Source: Burkholderiales bacterium
Lineage (GTDB): Bacteria > Pseudomonadota > Gammaproteobacteria > Burkholderiales > Nitrosomonadaceae
DNA: 64,000 nt
Direction: 5' to 3'
Assembly (NCBI GenBank): GCA_024235795.1
Contig: JACKLR010000002.1
Location: 124,001-188,000 of the forward strand
How positions within the stretch are numbered: position 1 is the first letter of the stretch; every line of letters begins with the position of its first letter. The notes beneath the pieces were generated by a model. The model saw only the letters and a list, made by a program, of their open reading frames with translations, ran no database searches and had not been told where the DNA came from. Positions 54,905 to 64,000 of this stretch are shown in pieces. Both the position numbers and the translations under genes were made by a program.

Positions 54905-56219
54905 AATAAGACCACTCCGGCAAATGTTTTTACAGGATCAATGTTCAATTGCTTGAGTGTTGCTTTTTACAAAAAACGAACGTTTTTAATCCTGTCTAAT
55001 TTTGGTATATATCAGTTTTATATTTAATTTACAACTAGTTGCTTAGAATAAGTTATTTCTTACGTTATAAATGTGAAAAATACGCTATGAAAACTGCTGT
55101 ATATTATGGTAATGGTAAAAATAATCATTGTGGACGCCGGGTTAATATGTTTCTAACCTGTTGGTTTTAAATAATCTCTTGACCTGGCGAGCGAGGGAAA
55201 ATACACATGACTGAACAATCTACGTATCAAAAATTGTGATTCCTCGCGTTTAATAATGTTGCAAAAAAGTGACATTACTTACAGCAAGTAATTATTCATC
55301 AGTTCCGAAAATTGAACGGTGTGTCATTCCGTATAAAATATGGCGTAAATCATCTGGAAACCAGGACATTTGATTTTGAGTGTTATCCTTTTTTACCGAA
55401 TGCCTTGCTTGAAGGTGACTATTTCTGGTATTTTTTTAGTGGTTAACGATTATTTAGAGTAGATTACTCGCAAATAACTTCCCATAAATCTTCATAGTTT
55501 CGATCAATGCATTGATCTTTAAAAAAGATCAGTAGCATCAACAAAAAGATCAATACGGTAGGTAAGTTTTAAAGTCTGATAATCGGCTGCATAACGTCTG
55601 ATTTTTCGTGGTGGTTTCCCGGTTCTTTAGCGTGGACAAAAAAATAAGCACCTGGATTACAATTGAATGTCAGCTAACCCAGCGTAGTTGCCTTGCCAGT
55701 ATTTCTAAATCCCGGGTAAACCAAAGAAACGTTCATTTTTTGTAAGCTGTTGTACAACATAACATTAAATGAATGTCTGTATAAAATCGGGTAACTCACT
55801 ACGAAGAAGCGATTGAATGCATTTACGTAGCAACATTATGTTTTACAAACATTGTGAATTAGCAAAAATAGTTTGGTTACTACGGATCATAATCGTTGCT
55901 TCAAATCATTCATGCCCTAAAGTGCTCAAAATTTAAAATTTGCTAACGTTTAAGCACTAAATTATGGCTGGTATATAAAAATACCATTAAAAAACGTTTC
56001 TTTTCAGTATTCTGAACCGATTTCACAGAAATATAAAAACTAAGCCTCAGAATTTTAGATATTTTTTAACTTTACTGACCGTCAACTTGTAGTTAGAATG
56101 AATTTAATGGCAGAAATATTACTGTCATATTCAAGCAAATTTCAGAAAAGGTAGGGTAAAGCGATTTACTTCCTATTTTTGAAAAAACAAAAAGACTAAT
56201 TTATAGAGGGCTAACTATA
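54905..56219. other. Long AT-rich non-coding region upstream of the copper protein pair
   Basis: No complete gene in 1315 bp. It contains an inverted pair of near-identical 21-nt sequences 780 bp apart (54967-54987 and 55724-55745), a third partial copy at about 55985 (AAAAAACGTTTCTTTT), and a TGATCTTT/AAAGATCA hairpin (55513-55531). A stop-bounded frame at about 55272-55445 without a start codon could be a decayed gene remnant. Confidence 0.5.
54967..55745. repeat. Inverted repeat pair upstream of the copper proteins
   Basis: The left copy reads TTACAAAAAACGAACGTTTT and the complement of the right copy reads TTACAAAAAATGAACGTTTC, with the same spacing and two substitutions. The copies face each other across about 735 bp. 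They could be terminal repeats of a small non-autonomous element or paired regulator sites. Confidence 0.45.
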
Positions 56220-57272
56220 ATGAAGTACGATACTTTCTATTCAACGGGCTCGTATTGCCCGCAAAATGTACCAAGGCCGGCAAAACCGGTATTTAATAAC
56301 AGGCAAAAATGGCATCAGCTTGCCTGTATCCTGATTTGTTCTATATTCTTGTTGGGAACCCAGGCAGTTTTTGCAAACGGCGCAGGGAAAATACATGAAA
56401 TTGAATTATGGGCCGAGAAAATACCGGCTGGCGCGCAACAAGGTGGTAATGACCTGTTTGCGTATCGCATGGCCGGCTATATCATAAAAGAGGGTGAAAA
56501 TGAAACCGACGTTACATCCCGTTATGTGGCAGAACCCACGATTCCTGGCCCGACAATTGTCATTGATGAAGGTGATAAAGTCGCGCTTACCCTGAGGCAT
56601 AAATTTGACCCAGGTGATTCGACGACACTTGATCAGGTCAGTGTTCATGTGCATGGCGTGCATTACACTATCGAGCACGATGGCACCATTGAATATATTA
56701 ATAAGGTTTTAGACGAGAGTGCTACACCGGTTATGAGCTACACGTATCACTGGGATGCGGCACCCGGCACTGCTGGCACATGGGCGTATCACGATCACAA
56801 CATGATCACGCTGAATGGCGCCGAAGACAGGGGTCTTTTTGGCGCGCTAATTGTTAATAACAAAACGAGCGCGATGGCCTTGAATAAGGCAGGCCAGCTA
56901 AAAACTGTACCCATTTCCAGTATTAAAAAAGAATACATTTTGTTTATTGGTGACGATGCATTCTGGGGAACAGAAGTCAATAACCAGACCGGCCAGCAAA
57001 CACCGCTCGGGGATAACCCCGTGCTTTCGGCGCAGCAAGGCAGCAATGTCCGCTTTCATTTAATTGCTTTGGGCACCAATACCCATAATTTCAAATTGAA
57101 TAACTATGGGTGGATAGACCCAGGTACCAATTTAATCATCAGTGAGAAAGTGATTGGTCCACTTGAGAAACATGTTTTTGCCGTCCAGGCTGGACAAAGT
57201 TCGCAGTATAAAGACGATACTTTTTCCAGCAATTCTCTGGGCATGAATGGCGATTTCAACGTCATTCCCTAA
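56220..57272 (+). CDS. Multicopper-oxidase-like protein with N-terminal copper motifs only
   Basis: The 350-aa exported protein has a long N-terminus and a signal core (ACILICSIFLLGTQAVFA). Two cupredoxin domains follow. The first has motif I HVHG (143-146) and motif II HDH (191-193), two of the four His pairs of a trinuclear copper centre. In the second domain the expected HxxHxH reads THNFKLNNY, and the HCHxxxH motif is absent, though the domain length and final GM (341-342) are retained. It is 30 bp before a larger homologue and likely forms a complex with it. Confidence 0.85.
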   Translation: MKYDTFYSTGSYCPQNVPRPAKPVFNNRQKWHQLACILICSIFLLGTQAVFANGAGKIHEIELWAEKIPAGAQQGGNDLFAYRMAGYIIKEGENETDVTSRYVAEPTIPGPTIVIDEGDKVALTLRHKFDPGDSTTLDQVSVHVHGVHYTIEHDGTIEYINKVLDESATPVMSYTYHWDAAPGTAGTWAYHDHNMITLNGAEDRGLFGALIVNNKTSAMALNKAGQLKTVPISSIKKEYILFIGDDAFWGTEVNNQTGQQTPLGDNPVLSAQQGSNVRFHLIALGTNTHNFKLNNYGWIDPGTNLIISEKVIGPLEKHVFAVQAGQSSQYKDDTFSSNSLGMNGDFNVIP

Positions 57273-57302
57273 CAAAAATATTCTCAATAAAAGGACATTA
57301 AA

Positions 57303-60146
57303 ATGAATTCTATTGTTTCTAAATTGAATAGAAAAACAATGGCGGCGTTGATTGGCTTCATGACTACATTGTTTTTTTCAAGCATTGCCCTGGCAGCAAC
57401 CACGCATACCATTAATCTCACAGCCGAGACATTGCCTAATGGCCAGTTAGGCTACAAAATGATCAGTCATGTCGGATCAAGCCATAATTATCCGGCAGAA
57501 GCTGTTATTCCTGGGCCGTCATTGTTTGTGCAGCAGGGTGACACCGTTAATATCTCACTCACCAATAACACAAGTGTACCTGTTGGAATCAATATCCCAG
57601 GCATACTGATGGGTGCGGCTGAAGCTGCTGCAAGTGGAGGCTCTCAAAACTATTCGTTCACAGCAAACCAGGCAGGAACCTATCCCTACCACGATGAAGG
57701 CTCCGGACTGCTGGGGCTTTTTGGCGCATTGGTGGTTAATGCCGCCGACGGTTCTGTACAGAGCTATGTAGACGGTGACGGCACCATTACACCGACTGAC
57801 ACTGTCGATCTGGACAAGGAATATATCATGTTCATGGTTGGTTCCACATTCTGGGGCGCAGAAATTGTTAACGGCACACAGACACCGCTTTGGACTAACC
57901 CTGTACTGGGTGCAACATTGAACGATGTCGTGCGTTTCCATGTACTGTCTATCGGTCATGATCATACGTTCCATTTGCATGCGCACCGCTGGCTTGACGA
58001 AATTGCACCGGCCAATCAGGGCGCCACACCGAGTATTATCGACGTTAAAATACTGGCCGGAAAAGCAGACAGTCATGCGTTTACCGTCAAGGCGGGTACC
58101 GGTGTCGGTGCGGGTATGTGGCATTTGCACTGTCATGTGGTCTCTCATATGGAATCGGGCATGGCTGCACGGTTCCGGGTGGATGAGCCCGGTGCAACAT
58201 CTGGTGTCAGCGTTGCGGGCGCAACACCGTATGGCGCGATTCTTTTGAGTCCTAACCAGAGTGATCCAGGCGTGGTAACTTTTGAAATTTCAGATGAACC
58301 GGGCCAATGGTTCAGAAGTGCGCGTGGTGATGCCATAGTAGATCCGGCTGGTCCACTAGGCCCGCTCAATATCAGAACTCATTCTTTGGAAGTGATGGCA
58401 CCCGGCAGCAGTGTACACTTTGTTATGTCTGATACCAATGCGGTGCATACCATCACGACCTTACTGTGGCCGAGCGATGCTGATAGCGGTGATCAACATG
58501 CTATTCCGTTTGACCAAACCAAAGCGTATCGAGGCGGCGGCATTGTAAAGCTGGACAAAGAAGGCCTCTACGTCTTTACCTGCAAAGTTCATCCGTATAT
58601 GTTTGGCGCGGTGATCGTGGATGGGGATTACTTAGGAGATGGATCGCTCAATCTTGGCGAATCAATTGATCTGGTAACCGGGTTAACGGTGCCTACAGCT
58701 TCTAACCTGGCCCTTCAGTTACTCAATGCATTCTTTATTGTGACTGCACAATCTAACTGGATGGATTTCAGTGGCGACCCAGCGTCAACCTGGGACGTTA
58801 CCTATCCCAATGTTGATGTCAAGATCACCGGCGGTGGTGTAGTGAATTTACATGACACCCTTTCAGCCGTTTTTGGCAACAGTAAAAATTATGTTTCTGA
58901 TTTACATGGCCTGCATACACCTGGAACAGCTGGTATCGGCGAAGTATGGATTGATACCCAGTTTGAGAAAACCGGCAGCAAAACCAAACCGGGCACGATC
59001 ACTGTTCTGGATACTGAAACCTGGACTGTTAAAAGAAAGATTGCACTGCCGGGTATTAATATGAATCATCCACACAATATCTGGAGCAACGCCGATCAGT
59101 CAGTGATCTATCAGACACAATGGTTTGATAACAAACTGACTACTATCGACCGCAAAACAGGCGCCATGCTCAATAATATAGTGGTTGGTGATTCACCTTC
59201 GCATGTGATGACCGTGCCGGGAACAGATGAGATTACTGTGGCCATTAACGGTGAAAATGGTATTGCCCGGATTCCGGCAGGTGGAACAGAAGTATCATTC
59301 TGGACACCAACACAAGGGCGTGGACAGATTCCTGCCAAACCCCATGGTCACTGGATAGCGTCTGACGGAAGTATTATTGTGACGCCTAACATCAACACAG
59401 GCGATGTTGGAATTTATGATGCAAATACAGGCAATATTGTTGCAAGGCCTGCAACGGGTATAAACCAAATGGCGCACGCGCCGCATCCTATTGCAATCGG
59501 TATGAATCAGGATAGTATTTATGTTACCAATCTACTAGATCATTCAATGAATGTATTTGGATTTGATGGTGCGCATAAAGCCCAAATTGATTTAATTTCT
59601 GACTATGCCCCTCTCCCCATCCCTGTCACTGTAGGCGATGGCATTGGGCTTGACAGGATTGGAAATGGCAACCCTGCTGACGGCGTCGTTTCTGTCGGCG
59701 TTTTACCAATCCAGACACCGGTTGATCCAACGGGCCGCGTTGTTGTCACTGCCCATACTGGTGCCGGTGGTACGATTACAATTATTGATACCGCAACAAA
59801 CAAGGTTGTCGCAATGCTGCCCTGTGACCCAGGTTGTCATGGCGTCAATTTTGGCGCCAAGGCGGGCGGCGGCTATTATGCCTATGTCACCAGTAAATTC
59901 TCCAACAGACTGATTGTGGTTGATGTAGATACTGAAACTCCGGCGAATTCTTCAATTGTTGGCAGGATTCTATTAAAAGATAATAGTGCAGCAATTGATG
60001 ATGCATTGGGTGTAACAGCGTTAGCGGGTACCGGCGGACAAGGCGTTTATGCCGTACCAAATGTTTATAATGGTTGGGTACAGAACCTGCCTGACGAATG
60101 GAAGAGTGGTCTTACGGCGAATCAATTGACTGCAACAGCGCCATAA
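57303..60146 (+). CDS. Multicopper-oxidase-like, cupredoxin and beta-propeller fusion
   Basis: The 947-aa exported protein has a signal peptide (LIGFMTTLFFSSIALA). Domain 1 lacks motif I (GINIPG at 95-100) and motif II is HDE (130-132). Domain 2 has motif III HTFHLH (221-226) and motif IV HLHCHVVSHMESGM (274-287), which provides the type 1 copper ligands and two trinuclear-centre pairs. A third cupredoxin (about 355-440) has His382 and CKVHPYM (427-433), a second type 1-like site. The C-terminal half (about 500-947) is a YVTN-like beta-propeller (TITVLDTETWTVKRKIALPG, TIIDTATNKVVAML). The preceding gene supplies motifs I and II. Confidence 0.85.
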   Translation: MNSIVSKLNRKTMAALIGFMTTLFFSSIALAATTHTINLTAETLPNGQLGYKMISHVGSSHNYPAEAVIPGPSLFVQQGDTVNISLTNNTSVPVGINIPGILMGAAEAAASGGSQNYSFTANQAGTYPYHDEGSGLLGLFGALVVNAADGSVQSYVDGDGTITPTDTVDLDKEYIMFMVGSTFWGAEIVNGTQTPLWTNPVLGATLNDVVRFHVLSIGHDHTFHLHAHRWLDEIAPANQGATPSIIDVKILAGKADSHAFTVKAGTGVGAGMWHLHCHVVSHMESGMAARFRVDEPGATSGVSVAGATPYGAILLSPNQSDPGVVTFEISDEPGQWFRSARGDAIVDPAGPLGPLNIRTHSLEVMAPGSSVHFVMSDTNAVHTITTLLWPSDADSGDQHAIPFDQTKAYRGGGIVKLDKEGLYVFTCKVHPYMFGAVIVDGDYLGDGSLNLGESIDLVTGLTVPTASNLALQLLNAFFIVTAQSNWMDFSGDPASTWDVTYPNVDVKITGGGVVNLHDTLSAVFGNSKNYVSDLHGLHTPGTAGIGEVWIDTQFEKTGSKTKPGTITVLDTETWTVKRKIALPGINMNHPHNIWSNADQSVIYQTQWFDNKLTTIDRKTGAMLNNIVVGDSPSHVMTVPGTDEITVAINGENGIARIPAGGTEVSFWTPTQGRGQIPAKPHGHWIASDGSIIVTPNINTGDVGIYDANTGNIVARPATGINQMAHAPHPIAIGMNQDSIYVTNLLDHSMNVFGFDGAHKAQIDLISDYAPLPIPVTVGDGIGLDRIGNGNPADGVVSVGVLPIQTPVDPTGRVVVTAHTGAGGTITIIDTATNKVVAMLPCDPGCHGVNFGAKAGGGYYAYVTSKFSNRLIVVDVDTETPANSSIVGRILLKDNSAAIDDALGVTALAGTGGQGVYAVPNVYNGWVQNLPDEWKSGLTANQLTATAP

Positions 60147-60201
60147 ATCTCATGCAGTCGAATCAGCAACTTCGGGAATGAGAAACTTTCCCGAACCAGG
60201 A

Positions 60202-60241
60202 AACCACGCATCAGTATCCATTGTTGGTGCGTGGTTTTTTT
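60202..60241 (+). terminator. Rho-independent terminator after the copper protein pair
   Basis: AACCACGCA pairs with TGCGTGGTT (9 bp, 17-nt loop), followed by a run of T residues. It ends the operon 55 bp after the last stop codon. Confidence 0.9.
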
Positions 60242-60484
60242 ATTGGATTACTGCACGATTGCTTCGAGAGCATGGGTCTGCATTGTTTCGCAATTCCAGG
60301 CTCAATTGTCCAGTTGCCCATAAACACATCTGCGGCATTGAAACTCTGTATCGTTCCAGTTGTATCTGGATTACGTGCGGATGGACTGCTATCACCACCA
60401 GGGAGAAATATAAAAAGGTGCTTTTGTTGACGACCTTAACCCATGGCCTGGTACAGATGTATTGCTGTAATAAATTAAAACGGT

Positions 60485-60850
60485 TTATCCTGCCAGAGCG
60501 GGTGGATATTTTACTATGCTGGTGACAGGAAAGTTTTCATGTTTTATTAACAAGCTATTGTTAATTTCTCTCTGCGCTTTATTAAACGCGTCGATAAATG
60601 TGATCTTGGTGCGCGCATTACGTGTACCTAAAAACAATACTGACATGACCATAAATCCAGCAGATGTTACCCAGTACAAATCGCTTTCTCCTTGTGGGAA
60701 AAAGTTTTCTTTGCTGAACGCTGTGCCACAGTCACTCATTAAATAACGTAAGGCGTGGATTACTTCGTTGTGATTACGGCCAAAATGCTTGGCAATAATT
60801 TGTGTGTTTGTCACCGCTTTATTATTTCTAGTACTCACTATTTTTTCCAT
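60485..60850 (-). CDS. Rha-family phage regulatory protein
   Basis: The 121-aa protein has the Rha pattern TNTQIIAKHFGRNHNEVIHA, CGTAFSKENFF, the segment LYWVTSAGFMVMSVLFLG and FIDAFNKAQREI. CGGAGA precedes the ATG. Rha proteins occur in prophages and phage remnants and interfere with other phages' growth. No further phage gene is adjacent, so it is an orphan remnant. Confidence 0.8.
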   Translation of the reverse strand: MEKIVSTRNNKAVTNTQIIAKHFGRNHNEVIHALRYLMSDCGTAFSKENFFPQGESDLYWVTSAGFMVMSVLFLGTRNARTKITFIDAFNKAQREINNSLLIKHENFPVTSIVKYPPALAG

Positions 60851-61434
60851 AACAATCTCCGCTAGTTCCGATTCTAAACAAAACCAAAGATTTCAAAATT
60901 TCATCGTCTTAATTTCAATTTCTCGTTTGAGATGAACTTTATTGCAAATTCTTGATTAAAAATATTGCCCTTTGGTCATAGTTTTCAAAAAATAACCGGA
61001 ATAGTGCGCATAGTTTTCCTATCTGTGGGGTGATTAAGAAAAAATGGGTTCGGTTTCCGGAGAGATTGAATGTGGATTCAATCGCGATGGCTTTCATTGT
61101 ATAGTTATCTGTTTGATATACAGTCGCAATGCCTTCATTCCTGTCACTAAAACGGAATAATACAAAAGCGGTTTTGCCGGTGTGCTTCTCTGCACGCAGG
61201 GGTTTTCACTGATATTTTTATCGGATCGCACAGGGCACTGCAACTTTTTTGACAAATTCATTTTTGCCATGAAAAATTTGTCTACGCTAGTCATGCCAAT
61301 TGTTCAGCACTCCCGCGTTCGTGCGTACAAAACTCAACACAACATAGCGCAATAGTTAAAGTAGATAACTTTCCTTTTTCCTCAGAATGATTTGATTAAC
61401 GGCTTTGATAAATATGCCCGGCACGATTGTATGT
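60851..61434. other. Non-coding region of 584 bp
   Basis: AT-rich, with no supported gene, RNA or repeat. The right edge carries the first copy of the IS1595 target duplication (61435-61442). Confidence 0.5.
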
Positions 61435-61442
61435 ATGATATT

Positions 61443-62491
61443 GGCTATGTCACCTTTAAGTGTTGCTGTATAATATAAGCGTTAAAAATCATTGTGATAA
61501 AACTGAATATGGAGTCTAAAGCATTTAAGGAATTGCTGGCAGAATTGGACAAACTGACACCGCAACAGAAAAAGGAAATTGAAGAACAATTGCATCGCCA
61601 CGATGACATTCAAACAGTCATCGCACTAATTGAGAAGCGCATGGATACAGGATCGTCTTGCCCCAAATGTGGCAGTAGCACGAAAATCATTCGCTGGGGA
61701 TTGTCAGCAGGATTACAGCGTTATCGCTGTGGTGAATGCAAAGCTACTTTTAATGCGCTAACGGGAACGCCATTGGCCCGTTTAAGACACAAAGGAAAGT
61801 GGTTGTCTTATACGCAGCAGATGGCAGATAACCAAAGCATACGCAAAAGTGCACACATATGCTCCGTCCATCGAAACACATCATTCAGATGGCGTCATCG
61901 TTTTCTAGCATTGTCGAATGAGCAAAAAGCCACAAGCCTGACTGGAATAGCAGAAGCCGATGAAGCTTTCTTTTTGGAATCGTTCAAAGGCAAGAAAAGA
62001 GGAATGCCACGTGCGGCGCGTAAGCGAGGCGGCAAGGCTACAAAGCGAGGGCTGTCTTCCGAGCAGACTCCGGTTTTAATTTGCCGTGATCGGACGGGCT
62101 GCACGGCTGATTTTGTGCTGAAAAAGATAGACAAAGAAAATCTGAGTGCGGCGTTAAAACCATTAATTGCTACAGATGCGATATTGTGTTCCGATGGAGA
62201 AAAAGCATTAGCTGCTGCAGCTAGAGAGCTTGGCATCATACACCGGCCGGTCAATTTAAGTGCCGGAATCAGAGTCATCGGAAAGGTTTACCATGTACAA
62301 AATGTCAACGCTTATGGCAGTCGTCTCAAACAATGGATGCGCCAATTCCATGGTGTTGCCACGCGATATCTGGAGAATTATCTCGGGTGGAGAAGAATGA
62401 TTGAGCGTCAAACCGAAGCATTATCGCCTCAGTCAATTTTATCGACTGCCTTGAGATTGAATAACTACCAACAGTCAATGATGACATAGCC
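61443..62491 (+). mobile_element. IS1595-family insertion sequence, complete
   Basis: The 1049-bp element has inverted ends GGCTATGTCA... (16 of 20 matches) and is flanked by perfect 8-bp direct repeats ATGATATT at 61435-61442 and 62492-62499. IS1595 elements make 8-bp duplications, so the limits are well supported. The transposase gene fills it and its stop codon lies inside the right repeat. The intact target repeat suggests a recent insertion. Confidence 0.95.
61494..62489 (+). CDS. IS1595-family transposase
   Basis: The 331-aa transposase has an N-terminal zinc ribbon (CPKCGSSTKIIRWGLSAGLQ, then YRCGECKATFN) and a DDE-type ISXO2-like domain (GIAEADEAFFLES, CSDGEKAL and the NVNAYGSRLKQWMRQFHGVA region). 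GTG at 61494 or ATG at 61509 could be the start. No frameshift is seen. Confidence 0.92.
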   Translation: MIKLNMESKAFKELLAELDKLTPQQKKEIEEQLHRHDDIQTVIALIEKRMDTGSSCPKCGSSTKIIRWGLSAGLQRYRCGECKATFNALTGTPLARLRHKGKWLSYTQQMADNQSIRKSAHICSVHRNTSFRWRHRFLALSNEQKATSLTGIAEADEAFFLESFKGKKRGMPRAARKRGGKATKRGLSSEQTPVLICRDRTGCTADFVLKKIDKENLSAALKPLIATDAILCSDGEKALAAAARELGIIHRPVNLSAGIRVIGKVYHVQNVNAYGSRLKQWMRQFHGVATRYLENYLGWRRMIERQTEALSPQSILSTALRLNNYQQSMMT

Positions 62492-62624
62492 ATGATATTT
62501 GCTTTGCAGCTTGACATGAGGGTTAGTCAGCTACCGGGAAGCATAGTGATACTGTCCTGAAATTTAATAAATTTACACGAATGCAATACCCGGCAGCTAT
62601 TCATTGCTTATCGCTTTCTTCCGG

Positions 62625-63074
62625 TTACAGGGTTTCGTCCTCGATGATACGATGACATGAGAGCGTGTAGCCTGTATTGTGTTTCTGCGGAGTTAAGCGA
62701 CTATCAGTAAATTGCAGAAATCCAGAGGTCGATTGGACGGCTTGGCCGCCGCGAATCAATAAGGATGCATCCACGTCAATAGCGGTTATGGCGCCGACAT
62801 CGCTGAAATAATTGATTTTGACATGTGGTTTTGTATCTATCCTTTCGAGGGATGCTGAAAATTCCTTCTGTCTTAAAGCGGTAGAGAAGTCATCGAAAAA
62901 TGTTACTTTCGGCCCCAATCCAACGGTAAAATTTTTCTGATAGGATTCAGACGTAGTGCCATTCGTATAATTCACAGTAACATCGCAGTTGACAGTCAGC
63001 GCATGTGCGAAGGCCGGAACAAACAAACCTGCAATGAGCAAAAATGTTGGAAACAGTTTGAGGTGTTTGGACAT
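62625..63074 (-). CDS. Exported protein of unknown function
   Basis: The 149-aa protein has a signal peptide (LKLFPTFLLIAGLFVPAFAHA). The mature domain is beta-rich with two Cys (VNCDVTVNY and LSCHRIIED) that may form a disulfide. No family is recognised. Confidence 0.6.
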   Translation of the reverse strand: MSKHLKLFPTFLLIAGLFVPAFAHALTVNCDVTVNYTNGTTSESYQKNFTVGLGPKVTFFDDFSTALRQKEFSASLERIDTKPHVKINYFSDVGAITAIDVDASLLIRGGQAVQSTSGFLQFTDSRLTPQKHNTGYTLSCHRIIEDETL

Positions 63075-63396
63075 TTAATTATTTCTCCCAATTAAATTAT
63101 TTAGCGCTTTGCCCGGAAAGATCGCGATCAAAGCATTCCGTCATCTTGTCTTCAAATCCGAAGAGAACCACCCTTCAACAGAAAGTTTTTCCAAGTCGAC
63201 GCAATCGTTTATTTCTCTATGTTGATATATGGTTCAATGGCAAATAAATTGTCTGCTTTACAATTGAGTACAATGAACCTTTGACAGTGTTTATCGCCAA
63301 GCTGTGGTGGCGAATTTGCGCAGCAGTTATTTATTCTGCGTGCTTGCGAGTACCACAAAAGGCGCATTGATTTGCGAGGTCAGCCTGATCTGAGAG
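63075..63396. other. Non-coding region of 322 bp
   Basis: No supported gene, RNA gene or repeat. Confidence 0.5.
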
Positions 63397-63813
63397 TTAT
63401 GTGCTGCGCCACCGCGTAATTAAGATTATCCCAATGGAGACGGCTGCGACAACACACCAGTAGAACCCTGTAAGCCAAGCCAGTTCGAATGGGGCAAGAT
63501 GCTTGAATGGAATACCCGCCAGTTTTGCGGCATTTGATGCATAAGTTGAAAATTCAATTAATTGTGCTTGAGCCTTGTATAAAGCAGAATAGTTGCCGAA
63601 GCAAAAAACTAAATAGCCAATGATTATTATTCCGGCTTCTTTCATCGATTTTGTTGCTTTTTCGCTTCCTAAAGAAAATGCCAGGACAGCAAGTGTTACC
63701 GTGCCGAAGTATCCCCAAAGCTTGTCAGTCTGTGTGTATTGTGTCTGATAGAGCTCAAGCATTGAAATCGCATTATTAATCAAACGTTCTGATATAAATA
63801 TTGTTTCTGTCAT
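63397..63813 (-). CDS. Small membrane protein of unknown function
   Basis: The 138-aa protein has about three membrane segments (YFGTVTLAVLAFSLG, AGIIIIGYLVFCFGNYSALY and FYWCVVAAVSIGIILI) and no recognised family. It starts with MTETIFISERLINNAISMLE, a short cytoplasmic helix. The final 187 bases of the window hold nothing that could be called. Confidence 0.55.
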   Translation of the reverse strand: MTETIFISERLINNAISMLELYQTQYTQTDKLWGYFGTVTLAVLAFSLGSEKATKSMKEAGIIIIGYLVFCFGNYSALYKAQAQLIEFSTYASNAAKLAGIPFKHLAPFELAWLTGFYWCVVAAVSIGIILITRWRST

Positions 63814-64000
63814 ATTTCTATTTCACCTAACGATCAAGTACAGTAGCGACAGAAAGCCACGTGGCGGTTTTTGCTTCCACAGACTTAAATAATTTGTCAG
63901 ATTTTTCCATTGATTGCGATCCCCTTTATCGTGGGTGACACGATTGCTGGGCTGCCTATAGATTTCAGTCTTTCGATGGATTGAAATTGAAATCCTGCAT

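Noticed and set aside
60178..60525. 115-aa plus-strand frame
   Set aside because: Overlaps the terminator of the copper operon and the opposite-strand Rha gene.

Overview
The window looks like the chromosome of a betaproteobacterium, most likely Nitrosomonas or a close relative. This is an inference from the housekeeping gene types and order (rnr-rlmB-argS; gmk-rpoZ-spoT; tRNA-Leu-tig-clpP-clpX-lon), the codon and protein style, the HrcA/CIRCE control of groESL, and the copper-protein content. No rRNA gene or CRISPR array is present.

1-14.2 kb is a conserved block: rnr (5' end cut by the window edge), rlmB, argS, a SPOR-domain protein, dsbA, msrA, an HDOD-GAF signalling protein, gmk, rpoZ, spoT, mtfA, an EpsC-type serine acetyltransferase and an orphan ABC ATPase. 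14.2-20.8 kb is an accessory patch. It holds an AT-rich TPR membrane protein and a layered set of mobile DNA: an IS110 transposase fragment that stops at the 3' boundary of a group II intron, whose maturase gene is split by a complete IS3-family element with a 3-bp target duplication. REP-like repeats lie on both sides of the patch.

20.8-34.9 kb holds mostly envelope and exported functions: a GlcG/HbpS-like protein, an EI24/CysZ-like protein, an alpha-carbonic anhydrase, a hemerythrin-like protein, a matrixin-type protease, an MFS exporter, a DUF3025-type protein, a TonB-dependent receptor with a YfiR-like partner and a candidate Fur box, and a zinc alcohol dehydrogenase.

35.2-43.9 kb is a reduced Mu-like element of about 8.6 kb. 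It has a repressor, a Ner-like protein, MuA and MuB homologues, a Mor-like activator, two coiled-coil paralogues and, at its right end, an Abi_C/HEPN-like gene that is a candidate phage-defence cargo. No head, tail or lysis gene is recognisable. It also contains two non-coding stretches with strong folding potential: a multi-hairpin region at 39.73-39.92 kb and a tRNA-like cloverleaf at 40.64-40.72 kb. A 12-bp sequence inverted at the two edges is a candidate transposase-binding end.

44-54.9 kb is the proteostasis block: groES-groEL behind a sigma70-type promoter and a perfect CIRCE operator, a YciK-like reductase whose catalytic Tyr is Phe, tRNA-Leu(UAG), tig, clpP, clpX, lon, and a periplasmic aspartoacylase-like protein.

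56.2-60.1 kb holds the most unusual coding pair. Two adjacent exported multicopper-oxidase-like proteins have complementary copper motifs: the first keeps motifs I and II and has lost III and IV, and the second keeps III and IV and has lost I and II. The second also carries an extra cupredoxin domain and a beta-propeller. Together they have one complete oxidase active site, which suggests an obligate heteromeric enzyme. The window ends with a Rha-like phage regulator, an intact IS1595-family element with an 8-bp target duplication, and two small envelope proteins.
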